Part shown: one piece after another, positions 9,101 through 17,703 of the stretch
Position numbering within the stretch: the stretch's first letter is position 1
How the letters are laid out: each line of letters opens with the position of its first letter
Assembly (NCBI RefSeq): GCF_004337475.1
Contig: NZ_SJZJ01000001.1
Location: 1-64,000 of the forward strand
Reading direction: 5' to 3'
DNA length: 64,000 nt
Source of the DNA: Nocardioides jejuensis
Lineage (GTDB): Bacteria > Actinomycetota > Actinomycetes > Propionibacteriales > Nocardioidaceae
Notes under the pieces: model-generated
What the model was told of the DNA's origin: nothing
What the model saw: the letters and a program-made list of their open reading frames with translations, nothing else
Databases searched by the model: none
Position numbers and translations under genes: made by a program

Positions 9101-9543
9101 CCTACCAGCCACCGCTGCTGCCGATGCTGACCGAGGCCGAGCAGCTCGTGCAGGACCTCGCCACGACCGGCCTCTCCCCCGGCGACCACCCGCTGCGCCA
9201 CCTGCGGGCAGGCCTCGACAGCCGCGGCGTCGTGCCGATCGACCGGGTCGGCGCCATCGAGTCGGGGCGGCGCATCGAGGTCGCCGGCCTGGTCACGCAC
9301 CGCCAGCGACCGGGCACCGCGGGCGGGGTCACCTTCCTCAACCTCGAGGACGAGACCGGCCTGCTCAACGTGGTGGTCTCCCCCGGCGCCTGGGCCCGCT
9401 ACCGCCGCGTCGCGCGGACCTCGGCCGCCCTCGTCGTACGCGGGATCCTGCAGCACACGCAGGACGGCGTCCTCAACCTCGTCGCCGACCGCTGTGAGCA
9501 GCTGATGGTGCGCGCATCGCCGAGGTCGCGCGACTTCCGCTGA
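6157..9543 (+). CDS. dnaE2: Error-prone DNA polymerase DnaE2 (C-family alpha subunit)
   Basis: This 1128-residue C-family polymerase carries out translesion synthesis after DNA damage and is the catalytic member of the ImuA'-ImuB-DnaE2 mutasome. Visible parts in order are: the PHP domain (YAELHAHSHYSFLDGAS near residue 52, LTDHDGMYG); the palm with catalytic acids in PDIDVDFDSDRR near residue 453; fingers (LGIHSGGMVLTDRP, RPGPIQGGAVHPY); helix-hairpin-helix; and a C-terminal OB fold (RRIEVAGLVTHRQRPGTAGG). Length fits the DnaE2 class and no tau-binding tail is seen. The ATG start at 6157 lies 14 bases after imuB, giving a three-gene operon, whereas in M. tuberculosis dnaE2 is a separate locus. 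Confidence 0.96.
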   Translation: MGWSNPPISWKEMERIHSGRPSKPPVNGRDEAPVSRKRQPFRAPAVEQVVSTTRYAELHAHSHYSFLDGASSPEELVIEAARLGLHGLALTDHDGMYGVVRFAEAAEAYPALQTIYGVEVSLGLPAPQQGVADPVGDHLVLLGRGQEGYHRLAGALTDAHLAMGAEKGRPVYDLAALASSTHGQVMALTACRKGAVRRALTSAVDATTGEMAAERELARLRELFGRDGVAVELLDHGQPLDSLHNDALARIAARLGLPTVATTGAHYAQPSRHPLATALAAVRARRSLDDLDGWLPGGDGAHLRSGDEMAHRFRRYPGAVERTAEIADDLAFPLRAAKPGLPKLDLPGGQTPMERLRELAWAGAEKRYPGYGDDVRARLEKELDVIELKDFPGYFLIVHDIVQYARGRGILCQGRGSAANSALCFVLEITSVDSIFYGLPFERFLSHLRDEEPDIDVDFDSDRREEVIQYVYGKYGRRNAAQVANVITYRPKNAVRDMAKALGFSPGQQDAWSKSIDSWGSVAVDDASIPRQVVEMAQEVLTFPRHLGIHSGGMVLTDRPIGEVCPIEPARMEKRTVLQWDKDDCAWMGLVKFDLLGLGMLAALQYSFDLVEQHLGEKWTIETLPREEQGVYDMLCRADSIGVFQVESRAQMGTLPRLKPRCFYDLVIEVALIRPGPIQGGAVHPYLRRRAGEPWEYDHPLLEPVLERTLGIPLFQEQLMQMAVAVGGCDHADADMLRRAMGSKRGVVRIEALKDRLFAGMRDNGLSEEKATEIYEKIQAFANFGFAESHSISFSVLVYASSWMKLHYPAAFLASLLRAQPMGFYSPQSLSADARRHGVTVLGPSLDLSGVHAGLERLPSYAGPAGLDACLSFEQPPVGEFDRHAPDTTTSHHRDLGWGVRLGLADVQQIGTEVAERIVASRAADGPFRDQADLARRVDLTTTQLEALAMAGAFSEHRRQDLWTSREASALAPGQLDLGGLSYQPPLLPMLTEAEQLVQDLATTGLSPGDHPLRHLRAGLDSRGVVPIDRVGAIESGRRIEVAGLVTHRQRPGTAGGVTFLNLEDETGLLNVVVSPGAWARYRRVARTSAALVVRGILQHTQDGVLNLVADRCEQLMVRASPRSRDFR

Positions 9544-9599
9544 CACTGTCCGTTTCGTCACCTAACCTCGGAATGCGCACCACACAGGGGGAAACACAG

Positions 9600-11822
9600 G
9601 TGAACCGACTCATTCGCACCATGGCCGGCGGCACGCTCGGCACGCTGCTCGCCATGACGGGCATCGCACCCGCCCAGGCGGACGACACCGCGGCGCCGAC
9701 CCCGAATGCACCGACCGCAGTCACGCTGTGGATGCGCTCGCCCGACACCTACCACTGGGCGCCGATCTCCTTCGCGTACACCGACCCCGACTCGAGCAGC
9801 GTCACGGCGACGCCGTTCGAGATCCGCAACAGCGACGGCACCCTGGTCCACACCGCGACGCCCACGCACACCGCCCGCTCCGCACAGACCGGCATCGCCG
9901 GCAGCTGGGGAATCACCTGGGACGGCACCAGCAACGGCGCGTGGGTGCCGGGCGGCACCTACACGGTCACCACGACGCTGACCGACAACAGCGGCCACGC
10001 CACTCCCACCTCCGCGCAGATCACCCTGGAGGCGGTGCCACCGGCCACGATGCAGGTCGTCCCGACCGGCACCACGAACGTCCTCGACTTCGTGGCCACG
10101 CCGCCCGAAGGAGTCCAGCTCCGCGACTGCAGCGCGATGTCGACGAAGTACTACAAGTGGCAGTGGGACGGGTCCGTCGGGGACGACGGCACCTGCCACA
10201 CCCTCGTCGACGCGAGCGCCCTCCCGGCCGGTGAGCACACGATCGCGCCGAACATCTCGCGATGGACGCCGATCAACTACCGGCCCTACGTGCCGCCGCC
10301 GATCACGATCACGGTCGTCGACGGCGGAGCGCCGACGGTGGTCGCTCCCGCCGACGTGACGGCGTACCGCTCCCGCGCGACGGCGTACGAGACGAAGAAC
10401 CTCGAGTACACCGTCTCCGACAACTCACTCGTCGACGGCGTCGCCTGGGTGACCGATGCTGCCGGCACCACGGTCCTGCCCGAGCAGGTCCTGCCGCGGC
10501 AGCCGAAGCACACCTTCACCTGGAACGGCAGCGTCGACGACCACGCCCTCCCCCCGGGTGCCTACACGGTGCACTCGCGCTTTACCGATGCCTACGGCAA
10601 CACCACCGACGGATCGCCGGTGACGCTGACCCTGCGCGACGCCAACCCGGTCGAGCAGCTCCAGCCGACCGACGGCGAGAGCGTGCTGATGGGTGAGGTG
10701 CCGATCGAGTTCCGACCGGCCAGCGCCCCGACCGAGACCGTCACCCGGATCCGGGTGGTCCTGCTCAGCACCGCCTGCTGTGGAGGACCACTCGACGGCT
10801 ATCTCCAGTCCCGCTACATCGACGCCCCCGACGCCGACGGCAACTGGCGGATGCGGTGGCCCGTCGGCGACGTCGAGGCCGGTGACTACGACCTGTACAA
10901 CGAGGTGACCTGGCAGGACCCGTCCGGCGCCAGCCACGCATTCACCACCGGCAAGCGGGCGGTCCGGGTCGACCCCGTGACCATCCCCCTCACCATCGAT
11001 GCGACCTCCGATGCCCCCGACACCGCCGATGTCGCGATCGAGACCTCCAGCCCGCACAGCGAGGACCTCGACGTCACGATCGACTGGGGTGACGGCACCT
11101 CCCCGGAACACCACACCGTCTCCTCGCCCTATCAGTCGGGCACGGACCGCAGCCACTCCTACGCCCGCGGAGGCAGCTACACCACGCACGTCACGGTGAC
11201 CGGCTCCGACACCAGCTCCTCGGCGAGCGACACCGTCACCGTTGCCGGTGACGGCAACGCAGTGACGCCGGCAGCGCCCACGGGCGTCACCGCGACGCGC
11301 GGCAACCAGACGCTCGCCGTCGCGTGGACCGCCCCCGACGGCCCCGTGAGCTCCTACACCGTGCTCTGGACAGCCGACGGATCGAGCTGGACGTCGAAGA
11401 GCGTGCCCGGCACCACCACCACGCTCACCGGTCTGGTCAACGGCCGGCTGTACGCCGTCGCCGTTCGCGCAGTGAACGCTGCCGGTCAGGGCGCCCTGTC
11501 CCCCGTCGTCTACGCACGACCAGACGCCGTCCCGCCCCCGATCGCGTCGGTGAAGGGCACGGCCCGCTCGAAGTCAGCGCTGATCTCCTGGACGTCGGGC
11601 ACGGTCACGGCGTCCTACGGGCGGCCAACGGGATTCGTCGTCCAGCGCTACCGGGCCTCCGATGCCCGCTGGGTCACCGTCCGCACGGTCGGCGTCTCGA
11701 CGCGCTCGGTCACCATCAAGTACCTCACGCCCGGCACGCCCTACCGGTTCCGGGTCCGCGCCACCAACGATGTCGGCGTCGGCACGCCGAGCCCGACCGT
11801 CAGGGTGCGACCGACCCGCTGA
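9600..11822 (+). CDS. Secreted multidomain Ig-like/FN3 protein
   Basis: This 740-residue exported protein has a basic N-terminus, a hydrophobic core and a probable signal-peptidase site after AQA near residue 28. It continues with FlgD-like Ig repeats (YTVTTTLTDNSGHATPTS and YTVHSRFTDAYGNTTDGSP), a PKD-like segment with DWGDGTS, and two C-terminal fibronectin type III domains (from about APTGVTATRGNQTLAVAW). No enzyme motif, sortase signal or anchor is seen, so a structural or adhesive extracellular role is the most that can be said. The start is GTG at 9600 because AGGGGGA lies about 8 bases upstream and the signal peptide follows at once; an ATG at 9573 is the alternative. It stands alone after the mutasome operon. 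Confidence 0.82.
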   Translation: MNRLIRTMAGGTLGTLLAMTGIAPAQADDTAAPTPNAPTAVTLWMRSPDTYHWAPISFAYTDPDSSSVTATPFEIRNSDGTLVHTATPTHTARSAQTGIAGSWGITWDGTSNGAWVPGGTYTVTTTLTDNSGHATPTSAQITLEAVPPATMQVVPTGTTNVLDFVATPPEGVQLRDCSAMSTKYYKWQWDGSVGDDGTCHTLVDASALPAGEHTIAPNISRWTPINYRPYVPPPITITVVDGGAPTVVAPADVTAYRSRATAYETKNLEYTVSDNSLVDGVAWVTDAAGTTVLPEQVLPRQPKHTFTWNGSVDDHALPPGAYTVHSRFTDAYGNTTDGSPVTLTLRDANPVEQLQPTDGESVLMGEVPIEFRPASAPTETVTRIRVVLLSTACCGGPLDGYLQSRYIDAPDADGNWRMRWPVGDVEAGDYDLYNEVTWQDPSGASHAFTTGKRAVRVDPVTIPLTIDATSDAPDTADVAIETSSPHSEDLDVTIDWGDGTSPEHHTVSSPYQSGTDRSHSYARGGSYTTHVTVTGSDTSSSASDTVTVAGDGNAVTPAAPTGVTATRGNQTLAVAWTAPDGPVSSYTVLWTADGSSWTSKSVPGTTTTLTGLVNGRLYAVAVRAVNAAGQGALSPVVYARPDAVPPPIASVKGTARSKSALISWTSGTVTASYGRPTGFVVQRYRASDARWVTVRTVGVSTRSVTIKYLTPGTPYRFRVRATNDVGVGTPSPTVRVRPTR

Positions 11823-11838
11823 GGTGCATCATCAGGAG

Positions 11839-12228
11839 ATGGACCTCTCGCCGTTCGGCGTACGTGTCTCGGCCGGCTCGCTGCGCCGCGCCGACGGCGG
11901 CGTCGTTCTCCCCCACGTCTGGACCGACGCAGGCGTCGCCACGACGCCGGTGAGCAACGGCGCACAGGCGCTCCACCTCGCGGTCGCGTTGTGCGTCCTC
12001 AACGACACCTTCCGCGAGGCCAGGTCGCGCGACATCACGCTCGACGGAGTCGCCGTGACGGCCGACGGTGCGTTCGACGAGGAGTGGCGGTCGACGGGCA
12101 TCACCTACAGCGTCGAGCTGGCCACGCCTGCCTCGCCAGAGGAGCGTGCCGCGCTCCTCGCAGTCGTCGACGAGGCGGCCGAAATTCCCCGCGCGCTGCG
12201 GTCCGCCACGACGGTCACGCGGCGCTGA
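11839..12228 (+). CDS. OsmC-like protein
   Basis: This 129-residue cytoplasmic protein has OsmC-family features: an N-terminal beta region and a central helix NGAQALHLAVALCVLNDTFRE containing the conserved cysteine position. A second half (RSRDITLDGVAVTADGAFDEEWRSTGITYSVEL) matches the family's beta-sheet order. OsmC/Ohr proteins often reduce organic peroxides using two cysteines. Only one clear cysteine is visible here, so peroxidase activity is not assured. The ATG at 11839 directly follows AGGAG; a GTG at 11824 in frame is an alternative. It ends one base before the convergent glycosyltransferase stop. Confidence 0.7.
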   Translation: MDLSPFGVRVSAGSLRRADGGVVLPHVWTDAGVATTPVSNGAQALHLAVALCVLNDTFREARSRDITLDGVAVTADGAFDEEWRSTGITYSVELATPASPEERAALLAVVDEAAEIPRALRSATTVTRR

Positions 12229-12229
12229 C

Positions 12230-14482
12230 TCAGACCGGCCCACCGACCGCGTCGCCGAGATCACGCAGCCGGAAGATGCGCCAGTCCCCGATCCGCTCGA
12301 CCTCGACGTAGCCGTCGCGCAGGACGGGCTCCGCGAGAGAGGCATCGATTCCCCACGATCGCAGCGGGTGTGCGCCGGCGATGACCCAGGTCGGCCGGTC
12401 AGGTCCGGACAGCACCGTCGTCAGACCTGCCAGCTGGGCATCACGGACCCGGACCGGAAGACTCCACAGCTCGCTGTACGGGCTGCGCAGACCCGCGTCC
12501 CGGAGGATCTGCGACTGTCCGTAGGCGACGACACCGGTGTCGCCCGGCCGGTCGTGCCCGGCGAGCCACGCAGAGACCTCCTCCGTCTCCGACTGGTTGT
12601 TCGCCTCGCGATGCACGAGGGCGGTCGTGGTCACGACCACGGACGCCGCCATGACCGCCAGCACCGCGAGGTACGCCGAGAGGTGCGCTCGCCGGGCACC
12701 GGAGAGTCCGCGAGCGACGAGGAACACCGTGCCGGGAACGCTGCCGATCAGGTAGTGCAGCCAGTAGCTGCCACCGGCGACCACGCCGAACGCCTCCCAC
12801 GCGAACAGCGCGGCCGCGACCCAGCCCACGGGGAAGCTGCCCACGCGCGCGCGTCCCGTACGTCGGAGCGCCGCGAGCACCAGGAGCAGCGGCACACCGC
12901 TCCACAACCACGCGAGGGCCAGCGTGTGCGCACGCTGCGCCGTATTCGGCGAGGCCTCGGCGGCGATCACCGAAGCGGCCTGGATGCGGAACGTGACGAC
13001 GGCGTCCCAGACACCCAGCGGCGAGGTGCCGTGCAGCCACGCGAAGCCGAGAACGATCGCCAGCAGGCCGCCTGCACCGGCGGCGAAGGCAGCACCCGCC
13101 CGCAGGGCAGTGCCGCGCTGACCACGAGCAGCGAGCCACACCAGGGTGACGCCTGCGACGACGAAGACGTCGAGCACGTTCTGCTTGACCAGCCCGGCCG
13201 CCATGGCGGCAACGCCTGCACCGACCCACCAACGCAGCGGCGCGCCGGTGCGGGTCGCCGACACGAGGCAGCAGAGGCCGGCCAGCACGAAGGGGACGGC
13301 GAGCAACTCACCGTTGACGTGCTGCGCGCCGAACAACGGGGCGTCGAGCAGCAGGAGTGCCGTCGTCGCCGTCACGGCCGCGGCGGCACGCCGCGAGCTC
13401 AGCTGACGGCCGAGCACACCGGCCAGCGCGACGGCGGCCATCACCGCAACCATGCCCAGCACCCGCAGCGGCACCACGCCGCCGCTCAGCTCGGCGGCCC
13501 GGAACAGCATGAGCAGCAGCGGCGGACGATCAACCCAGTAGTCGCCGTACAGCGAGGTCCCGGGGTGCCACTGGCCAGCCACCGTGAGGAAGCCCGCCTC
13601 GTCCGGGGACAGCGAATGGTGCACGAACGGGGCCCGCAGCAGGCCGGCGAGCAGGACGATCCCGATCACTAGCAGGTGGCGGTGGAGCCACCCGACGATC
13701 TCCGCCAACCTCCAGCGGGCGATCAGCGCGACCGCCTCGCCGGCAACGCCGGGGCTCATCTTCGACGCGCCCGCGACCCGCTCCACGAAGGTGATCGGGT
13801 GCTCGGCGACGCTCAGCCCGGCGCGCTCGGACCGCCACGTGTTCTCGACCTGGAAGCCGTATCCGTCCGCGTCGCTGTGCAGGACACCAGCGGTCCGCAG
13901 CGCGTCGGCCCGCCAGGCGCGGAACCCCGCAGTGGAGTCCCGCGTACGCAGCCAGAGCATGGAGCGTGCGTACGTGTTGGCGCCCGCGGACAGCACCTTC
14001 CGGCGCAGCGGCCAGTTCTCCGTGCGGCCGCCGCGGACGTAGCGCGAGCCGATGACGAGATCGTTGGTGGCGAGGCCGCTGACCATCGCCGGCAGCGCGT
14101 CCACGGGGTGCGATCCGTCGGCATCCATCTGGACCACGAGGTCGTAGCCGTCCTCGAGGGCACGCGCGAAGCCCGCGCGGTACGCCGCACCGAGGCCGTC
14201 CTTCGCCGTGCGTGGGAGCAACCCGAGCCAGACGCCGTACGCCGGGTGGTTGCGCACTAGGTCGGCGGTGCCGTCGGGGCTGCCGTCGTCGACGACGAGC
14301 ACGTCGAGCGTGACGCCCACGGGCATCACCGACCGGACCCCCTCGATCCCCGCCAGCAGGACCGGCAGCGAGTCGATCTCGTTGTAGGTGGGGACCACCA
14401 CGACGGCGCGCTGCGGGGTGCCCGCGGGGTGGGTCGCGGGCCGAGTGACGGAGCCGGAGAAGTGGGCGGACGTCGTGGTCAT
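12230..14482 (-). CDS. GT2 polyprenol-phosphate glycosyltransferase fused to GT39-type membrane transferase
   Basis: This 750-residue fusion has two parts. The N-terminal ~250 residues form a DPM1-like GT2 domain (VVVVPTYNEIDSLPVLL, VLVVDDGSPDGTADLV, metal-binding DADGSHP, GSRYVRGG). It would load a sugar onto a polyprenyl phosphate. The remaining ~490 residues are a multi-pass membrane region with GT39/ArnT-like features: an early acidic site in HHSLSPDEAGFL, YWVDRPPLLLM, and many hydrophobic helices. This part would transfer the sugar to a protein or lipid. The fusion suggests donor synthesis and use in one enzyme. The start is ATG at 14482; an upstream GTG at 14506 adds eight residues. It diverges from the OmpR-type regulator gene. 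The acceptor is unknown. Confidence 0.85.
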   Translation of the reverse strand: MTTTSAHFSGSVTRPATHPAGTPQRAVVVVPTYNEIDSLPVLLAGIEGVRSVMPVGVTLDVLVVDDGSPDGTADLVRNHPAYGVWLGLLPRTAKDGLGAAYRAGFARALEDGYDLVVQMDADGSHPVDALPAMVSGLATNDLVIGSRYVRGGRTENWPLRRKVLSAGANTYARSMLWLRTRDSTAGFRAWRADALRTAGVLHSDADGYGFQVENTWRSERAGLSVAEHPITFVERVAGASKMSPGVAGEAVALIARWRLAEIVGWLHRHLLVIGIVLLAGLLRAPFVHHSLSPDEAGFLTVAGQWHPGTSLYGDYWVDRPPLLLMLFRAAELSGGVVPLRVLGMVAVMAAVALAGVLGRQLSSRRAAAAVTATTALLLLDAPLFGAQHVNGELLAVPFVLAGLCCLVSATRTGAPLRWWVGAGVAAMAAGLVKQNVLDVFVVAGVTLVWLAARGQRGTALRAGAAFAAGAGGLLAIVLGFAWLHGTSPLGVWDAVVTFRIQAASVIAAEASPNTAQRAHTLALAWLWSGVPLLLVLAALRRTGRARVGSFPVGWVAAALFAWEAFGVVAGGSYWLHYLIGSVPGTVFLVARGLSGARRAHLSAYLAVLAVMAASVVVTTTALVHREANNQSETEEVSAWLAGHDRPGDTGVVAYGQSQILRDAGLRSPYSELWSLPVRVRDAQLAGLTTVLSGPDRPTWVIAGAHPLRSWGIDASLAEPVLRDGYVEVERIGDWRIFRLRDLGDAVGGPV

Positions 14483-14550
14483 GTAGCCGAACGTAGGAAC
14501 CGCCACCTGTCAGGAGCATGAACAGCCCGCGAACCCGGCAGAGTGGCCCC

Positions 14551-15231
14551 ATGCAGATCCTGATCGCGGAGGACGACCCGCGCCTCGGCCCCCTTCTCGT
14601 GGAGGCGCTGACCGAGGCGGGCTGGGAGGCCGAGCTCGTCGCGGACGGGCGCGCGGCGTTCGGCCGGGCCCTCCCCGGCGGCCTCGCCTACGACGTTCTG
14701 CTGCTCGACTGGATGCTGCCCGGGATGGACGGCGTCACGGTCTGCCGGCGCCTGCGTGAGCTCGGGGTGACGACGCCGGTCCTGCTGCTCACCGCGCGGG
14801 GCGCTGTCGCCGACCGGATCGACGGGCTGGACGGCGGTGCGGATGACTATCTCGCCAAGCCGTTCGACCTCGGCGAGCTCCTCGCGCGCCTTCGTGCGCT
14901 GCACCGCCGGAGCACGATCGCGGAGCCGGAGGTGATCCGGGTCGGCGACCTCGTGCTCGACGTAGAGGGTCGTTCGGTCAGCCGGGGCGACACCCCGATC
15001 GAGCTCTCCGTGCGCGAGTTCGACATCCTCCGCGTGCTCCTCGCGAACGCCGGCAAGGTGGTCTCGCGCTATGACCTCTTCGACCGGGTGTGGGACGGCG
15101 AGACCGACATCGCGAGCAACGTCATGGACGTCCACCTGGCCCGGATCCGCGCCAAGATCGACAAGCCCTTCGGCACCGACACGATCACGACGGTGCGGGG
15201 TGCTGGTTTCCGCGCGGAGCTGCCGTCATGA
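14551..15231 (+). CDS. OmpR-family response regulator
   Basis: This 226-residue two-component response regulator has a receiver domain starting MQILIAEDDP, with acidic residues E7, D8 and D9 and phospho-acceptor D53 (LLLDWMLPG), then the switch residues T and K (LLLTARGA, LAKPF). A C-terminal winged helix (ELSVREFDILRVLLANAGKVVSR, ending TVRGAGFRAEL) binds DNA. The ATG at 14551 gives the standard receiver start. Its stop overlaps the kinase start (ATGA), so the pair is coupled. It diverges from the glycosyltransferase gene across about 70 bases, which could be a target. The signal is unknown. Confidence 0.95.
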   Translation: MQILIAEDDPRLGPLLVEALTEAGWEAELVADGRAAFGRALPGGLAYDVLLLDWMLPGMDGVTVCRRLRELGVTTPVLLLTARGAVADRIDGLDGGADDYLAKPFDLGELLARLRALHRRSTIAEPEVIRVGDLVLDVEGRSVSRGDTPIELSVREFDILRVLLANAGKVVSRYDLFDRVWDGETDIASNVMDVHLARIRAKIDKPFGTDTITTVRGAGFRAELPS

Positions 15232-16610
15232 GGCGACTCCCCCTGCACCTCCGGCTCGTCGCTGGCTTCACAGCCGCGATGTTCGTCCTGCTCGCCGCGG
15301 CCGGTGCCTTCGTCTACGAGCGGGTGGAGGACGCGCTCGACCGCGGTCTCGACGTCGAGCTCGAGCAGGCCACGAGCGCAATCCGCCCCCTCGTCGACGC
15401 GGACGGCCGCGTGCTCGACCGCGCCGAGGCCGCTGCGACCGGCGCGGACTGGCAGGTGCTGCGCCCAGGCCTGACGCCCAGCGCCGTACCGATCGTCGAC
15501 GACGCCGGCGGTGCCGCGCCGGTGCTCTCGCTGATCGGCGGCTCGCACCTGCCGGCGAGCGGCGCGCGGACGTTCGACATCGGCTCGATCCTGCCCGGTG
15601 GCGACTCCCCGGCGATGCGGGTCCGCGTCTATCGGCTGAGCCCTGAGGGACCCGTGCTGCTGGTCGCCGTACGCCGCAAGCACCGCGACGAGGCACTCCG
15701 CGAGCTGTTCGTCCAACTGCTGCTGGCGGGCCTTGGCTCCCTCGCTGTGACCACGCTGATCGGAGGCCTGCTCGCCCGCTCCGCCCTGCGGCCGGTCGAG
15801 CGCTACCGCGCCCGCGCCGCGGAGATCGCCGAGGGCCAACAAGGCCTCCGGCTCGATGTCCCGACCGGACGGGACGACGAGGTGACCCGGCTGGGCCACA
15901 CGCTCAACGCCATGCTGACCGCACAGGAACAGGCCCTCGAGCGCGAACGCCGCTTCGTCCAGGACGCCAGCCACGAGCTGCGCACGCCGCTGACGCTGCT
16001 CAAGGCACGGATCCAGATGACCCGCAGCCGGCCCCGCGACCGCGAGGCCTACGAGCGGGCCCTGGACGAGCTGGGGGCCGACGTCGAACGGCTCGCCCAG
16101 CTCAGCGAGGACCTCCTCGAGCAGGCCACCCCGGCCGGATCCCTCGACCCGGTCGACGTCGCCGCGGTCACGCGCGAGGTCGCTGCGCAGCGACGCGGCG
16201 TGCAGGTGGACGCCGCCGCGCCCGCCACGGCCGCCGGCCTCGACGAGCGCGCCCTGCGACGTCTCCTCACCAACCTGCTCGACAACGCGGCCTTGCACGG
16301 TGCTCCGCCGATCACTGTCGCGGTCGACACGATCGGCGACCACGTCCGGCTCTCCGTCGAGGACGCCGGCGCCGGTCTGACGGCCGAGATGCTCGGGGCC
16401 GTGACCGGTCGGTTCACGCGCGCTCCCGAGGCCCGGGGACGCCGTGGCTCGGGGCTCGGCCTGGCGCTCGTCGAGCACGTGGTCAGCGCGGCCGGAGGTG
16501 AGCTGCGGTTGTGCTGCGACGGCGAGCACGCGTCGTACGGGACGGCCGCGGAGGTCCCGTGCGAGCACGGGGAGCGCATGCGCGTGACCGTGCTGCTGCC
16601 GGCCGGGTGA
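15228..16610 (+). CDS. Sensor histidine kinase, partner of the OmpR-type regulator
   Basis: This 460-residue membrane kinase has a first transmembrane helix at about residues 10-30 and a periplasmic sensor of about 130 residues. A second helix (LLLAGLGSLAVTTLIGGLL) and a HAMP segment follow. The HisKA domain has phospho-histidine H249 in DASHELRTPLTLLKA. The HATPase domain has an N box (LTNLLDNAALHGA), G1 (VEDAGAGL) and G2 (GRRGSGLGLALV). The ATG at 15228 overlaps the regulator stop by 4 bases. The pair has the size and order of a standard envelope-sensing system; the stimulus cannot be inferred. Confidence 0.95.
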   Translation: MRRLPLHLRLVAGFTAAMFVLLAAAGAFVYERVEDALDRGLDVELEQATSAIRPLVDADGRVLDRAEAAATGADWQVLRPGLTPSAVPIVDDAGGAAPVLSLIGGSHLPASGARTFDIGSILPGGDSPAMRVRVYRLSPEGPVLLVAVRRKHRDEALRELFVQLLLAGLGSLAVTTLIGGLLARSALRPVERYRARAAEIAEGQQGLRLDVPTGRDDEVTRLGHTLNAMLTAQEQALERERRFVQDASHELRTPLTLLKARIQMTRSRPRDREAYERALDELGADVERLAQLSEDLLEQATPAGSLDPVDVAAVTREVAAQRRGVQVDAAAPATAAGLDERALRRLLTNLLDNAALHGAPPITVAVDTIGDHVRLSVEDAGAGLTAEMLGAVTGRFTRAPEARGRRGSGLGLALVEHVVSAAGGELRLCCDGEHASYGTAAEVPCEHGERMRVTVLLPAG

Positions 16611-16613
16611 GGG

Positions 16614-17678
16614 TCAGTCGCGGAACCACGACGGCGTCTGGCTCGCCTCTGCCGTCAGCTCGTACGTCGAGAACGACGAGTGCCAGCCCGCGATCGCCTG
16701 CACGTCGTGGCCCGGACGGCCGGGTCGGACCCAGCGCGGACGCGGATCCCGGGTGATCCTGGCGTCGCGGACGGAGGCGACGACCCAGACGCCGCCCGCC
16801 TCGTCACGCCAGATCGCCTTGGCGGCACCCGTCTTCCAGCCGACTTCCACGGCGGGGTCATCCCTCAGATTGCTGGTGTGCCAGGCAGCGAGGAACTGCG
16901 GGCGACGCGGCGCCGAGACCGGCACCTGCACCACCGTCAGCTCACGACCGGGGTACTCGAGGACGACCCCGACCGCACCCGCGCCCCACATCGACACGTC
17001 GGCCGGGGCACCGCTCCGGGGCGTGGCCGCACCAGCGTCCTGCACACGGCGCGCGACCGTCGCCGCGGTCGCCGGGACCATGTCTCCCTCGCTGGTGTCC
17101 TTCGGCCACTTCGCCAGATCGGCGTCGACCATGGCGCGCGTGCTCGTTGTCCCGAAGCGCTTGTCGGCGAGCAGGTGCAGCAGGTCATCGACGGAGACGG
17201 GGAGGTTCTTCTGGGTGCGCGGGTCACCGGTGATCTGCTCGCCGGAGTACGACGCAGTGTGCCGCTCCCCCTTGCGCCACCAGTCGAGGCTGACGAAGCC
17301 CGGATCCTCCTCGGGTGCCTCCTCCTCCCAGCGGAGCACCGCTGTCGCCGTGCCTGCCTCGACGTACTCACAATGGCCGGGGGCCGACCGGGGTGGGCAG
17401 CCGGGCGGGTCCTGGTCGGGGCGGGCGTCGAGCGCCAACCGGTGTGTGTCGTGGCTCCCGCCGGGATGCCAGCGGAGCTCCACCTTGAGCGGCCCGGGGT
17501 GGTACCAGTCCGGCGCCAGCCCGTACGACGACGGCGTGATGCCGAGGTCGTCGACGGCGACCGCGGCCAGCGCCTTCTGCGTCGCGGGCGCCGGGGTGGT
17601 GTCCTCGGCACCGCAGCCGCTGGCCACGCCACCGACGAGACCCAGAACAGCGAGGGCGAGGACCAGACGTGCCTTCAT
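16614..17678 (-). CDS. Putative lipoprotein of unknown function
   Basis: This 354-residue protein has a lipoprotein signal peptide (MKARLVLALAVLGLVGGVAS) and a lipobox ending at C22 (A-S-G-C), so it is probably lipid-anchored outside the membrane. The mature part is rich in Trp, Pro, Asp and Arg, with paired cysteines in DPPGCPPRSAPGHCEY. It looks globular, but I do not recognise a family. It lies convergent to the histidine kinase (3-base gap) and 25 bases downstream of the unknown membrane protein gene on the same strand, so these two may form a small envelope operon. Confidence 0.75.
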   Translation of the reverse strand: MKARLVLALAVLGLVGGVASGCGAEDTTPAPATQKALAAVAVDDLGITPSSYGLAPDWYHPGPLKVELRWHPGGSHDTHRLALDARPDQDPPGCPPRSAPGHCEYVEAGTATAVLRWEEEAPEEDPGFVSLDWWRKGERHTASYSGEQITGDPRTQKNLPVSVDDLLHLLADKRFGTTSTRAMVDADLAKWPKDTSEGDMVPATAATVARRVQDAGAATPRSGAPADVSMWGAGAVGVVLEYPGRELTVVQVPVSAPRRPQFLAAWHTSNLRDDPAVEVGWKTGAAKAIWRDEAGGVWVVASVRDARITRDPRPRWVRPGRPGHDVQAIAGWHSSFSTYELTAEASQTPSWFRD

Positions 17679-17703
17679 CCGGCGACCCTAACCGCCCCCA
17701 CCG

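Noticed and set aside
9541-9557. tgacactgtcc-like match to the operator before the MFS gene
   Set aside because: It differs at one of 17 bases, lacks the second arm and the paired copy, and pairs of this quality are expected by chance in 64 kb.
12068-13672. Plus-strand open frame of over 500 codons opposite the glycosyltransferase
   Set aside because: Low-complexity Arg/Gln/His-rich product without motifs, while the minus strand encodes clear GT2 and membrane domains.
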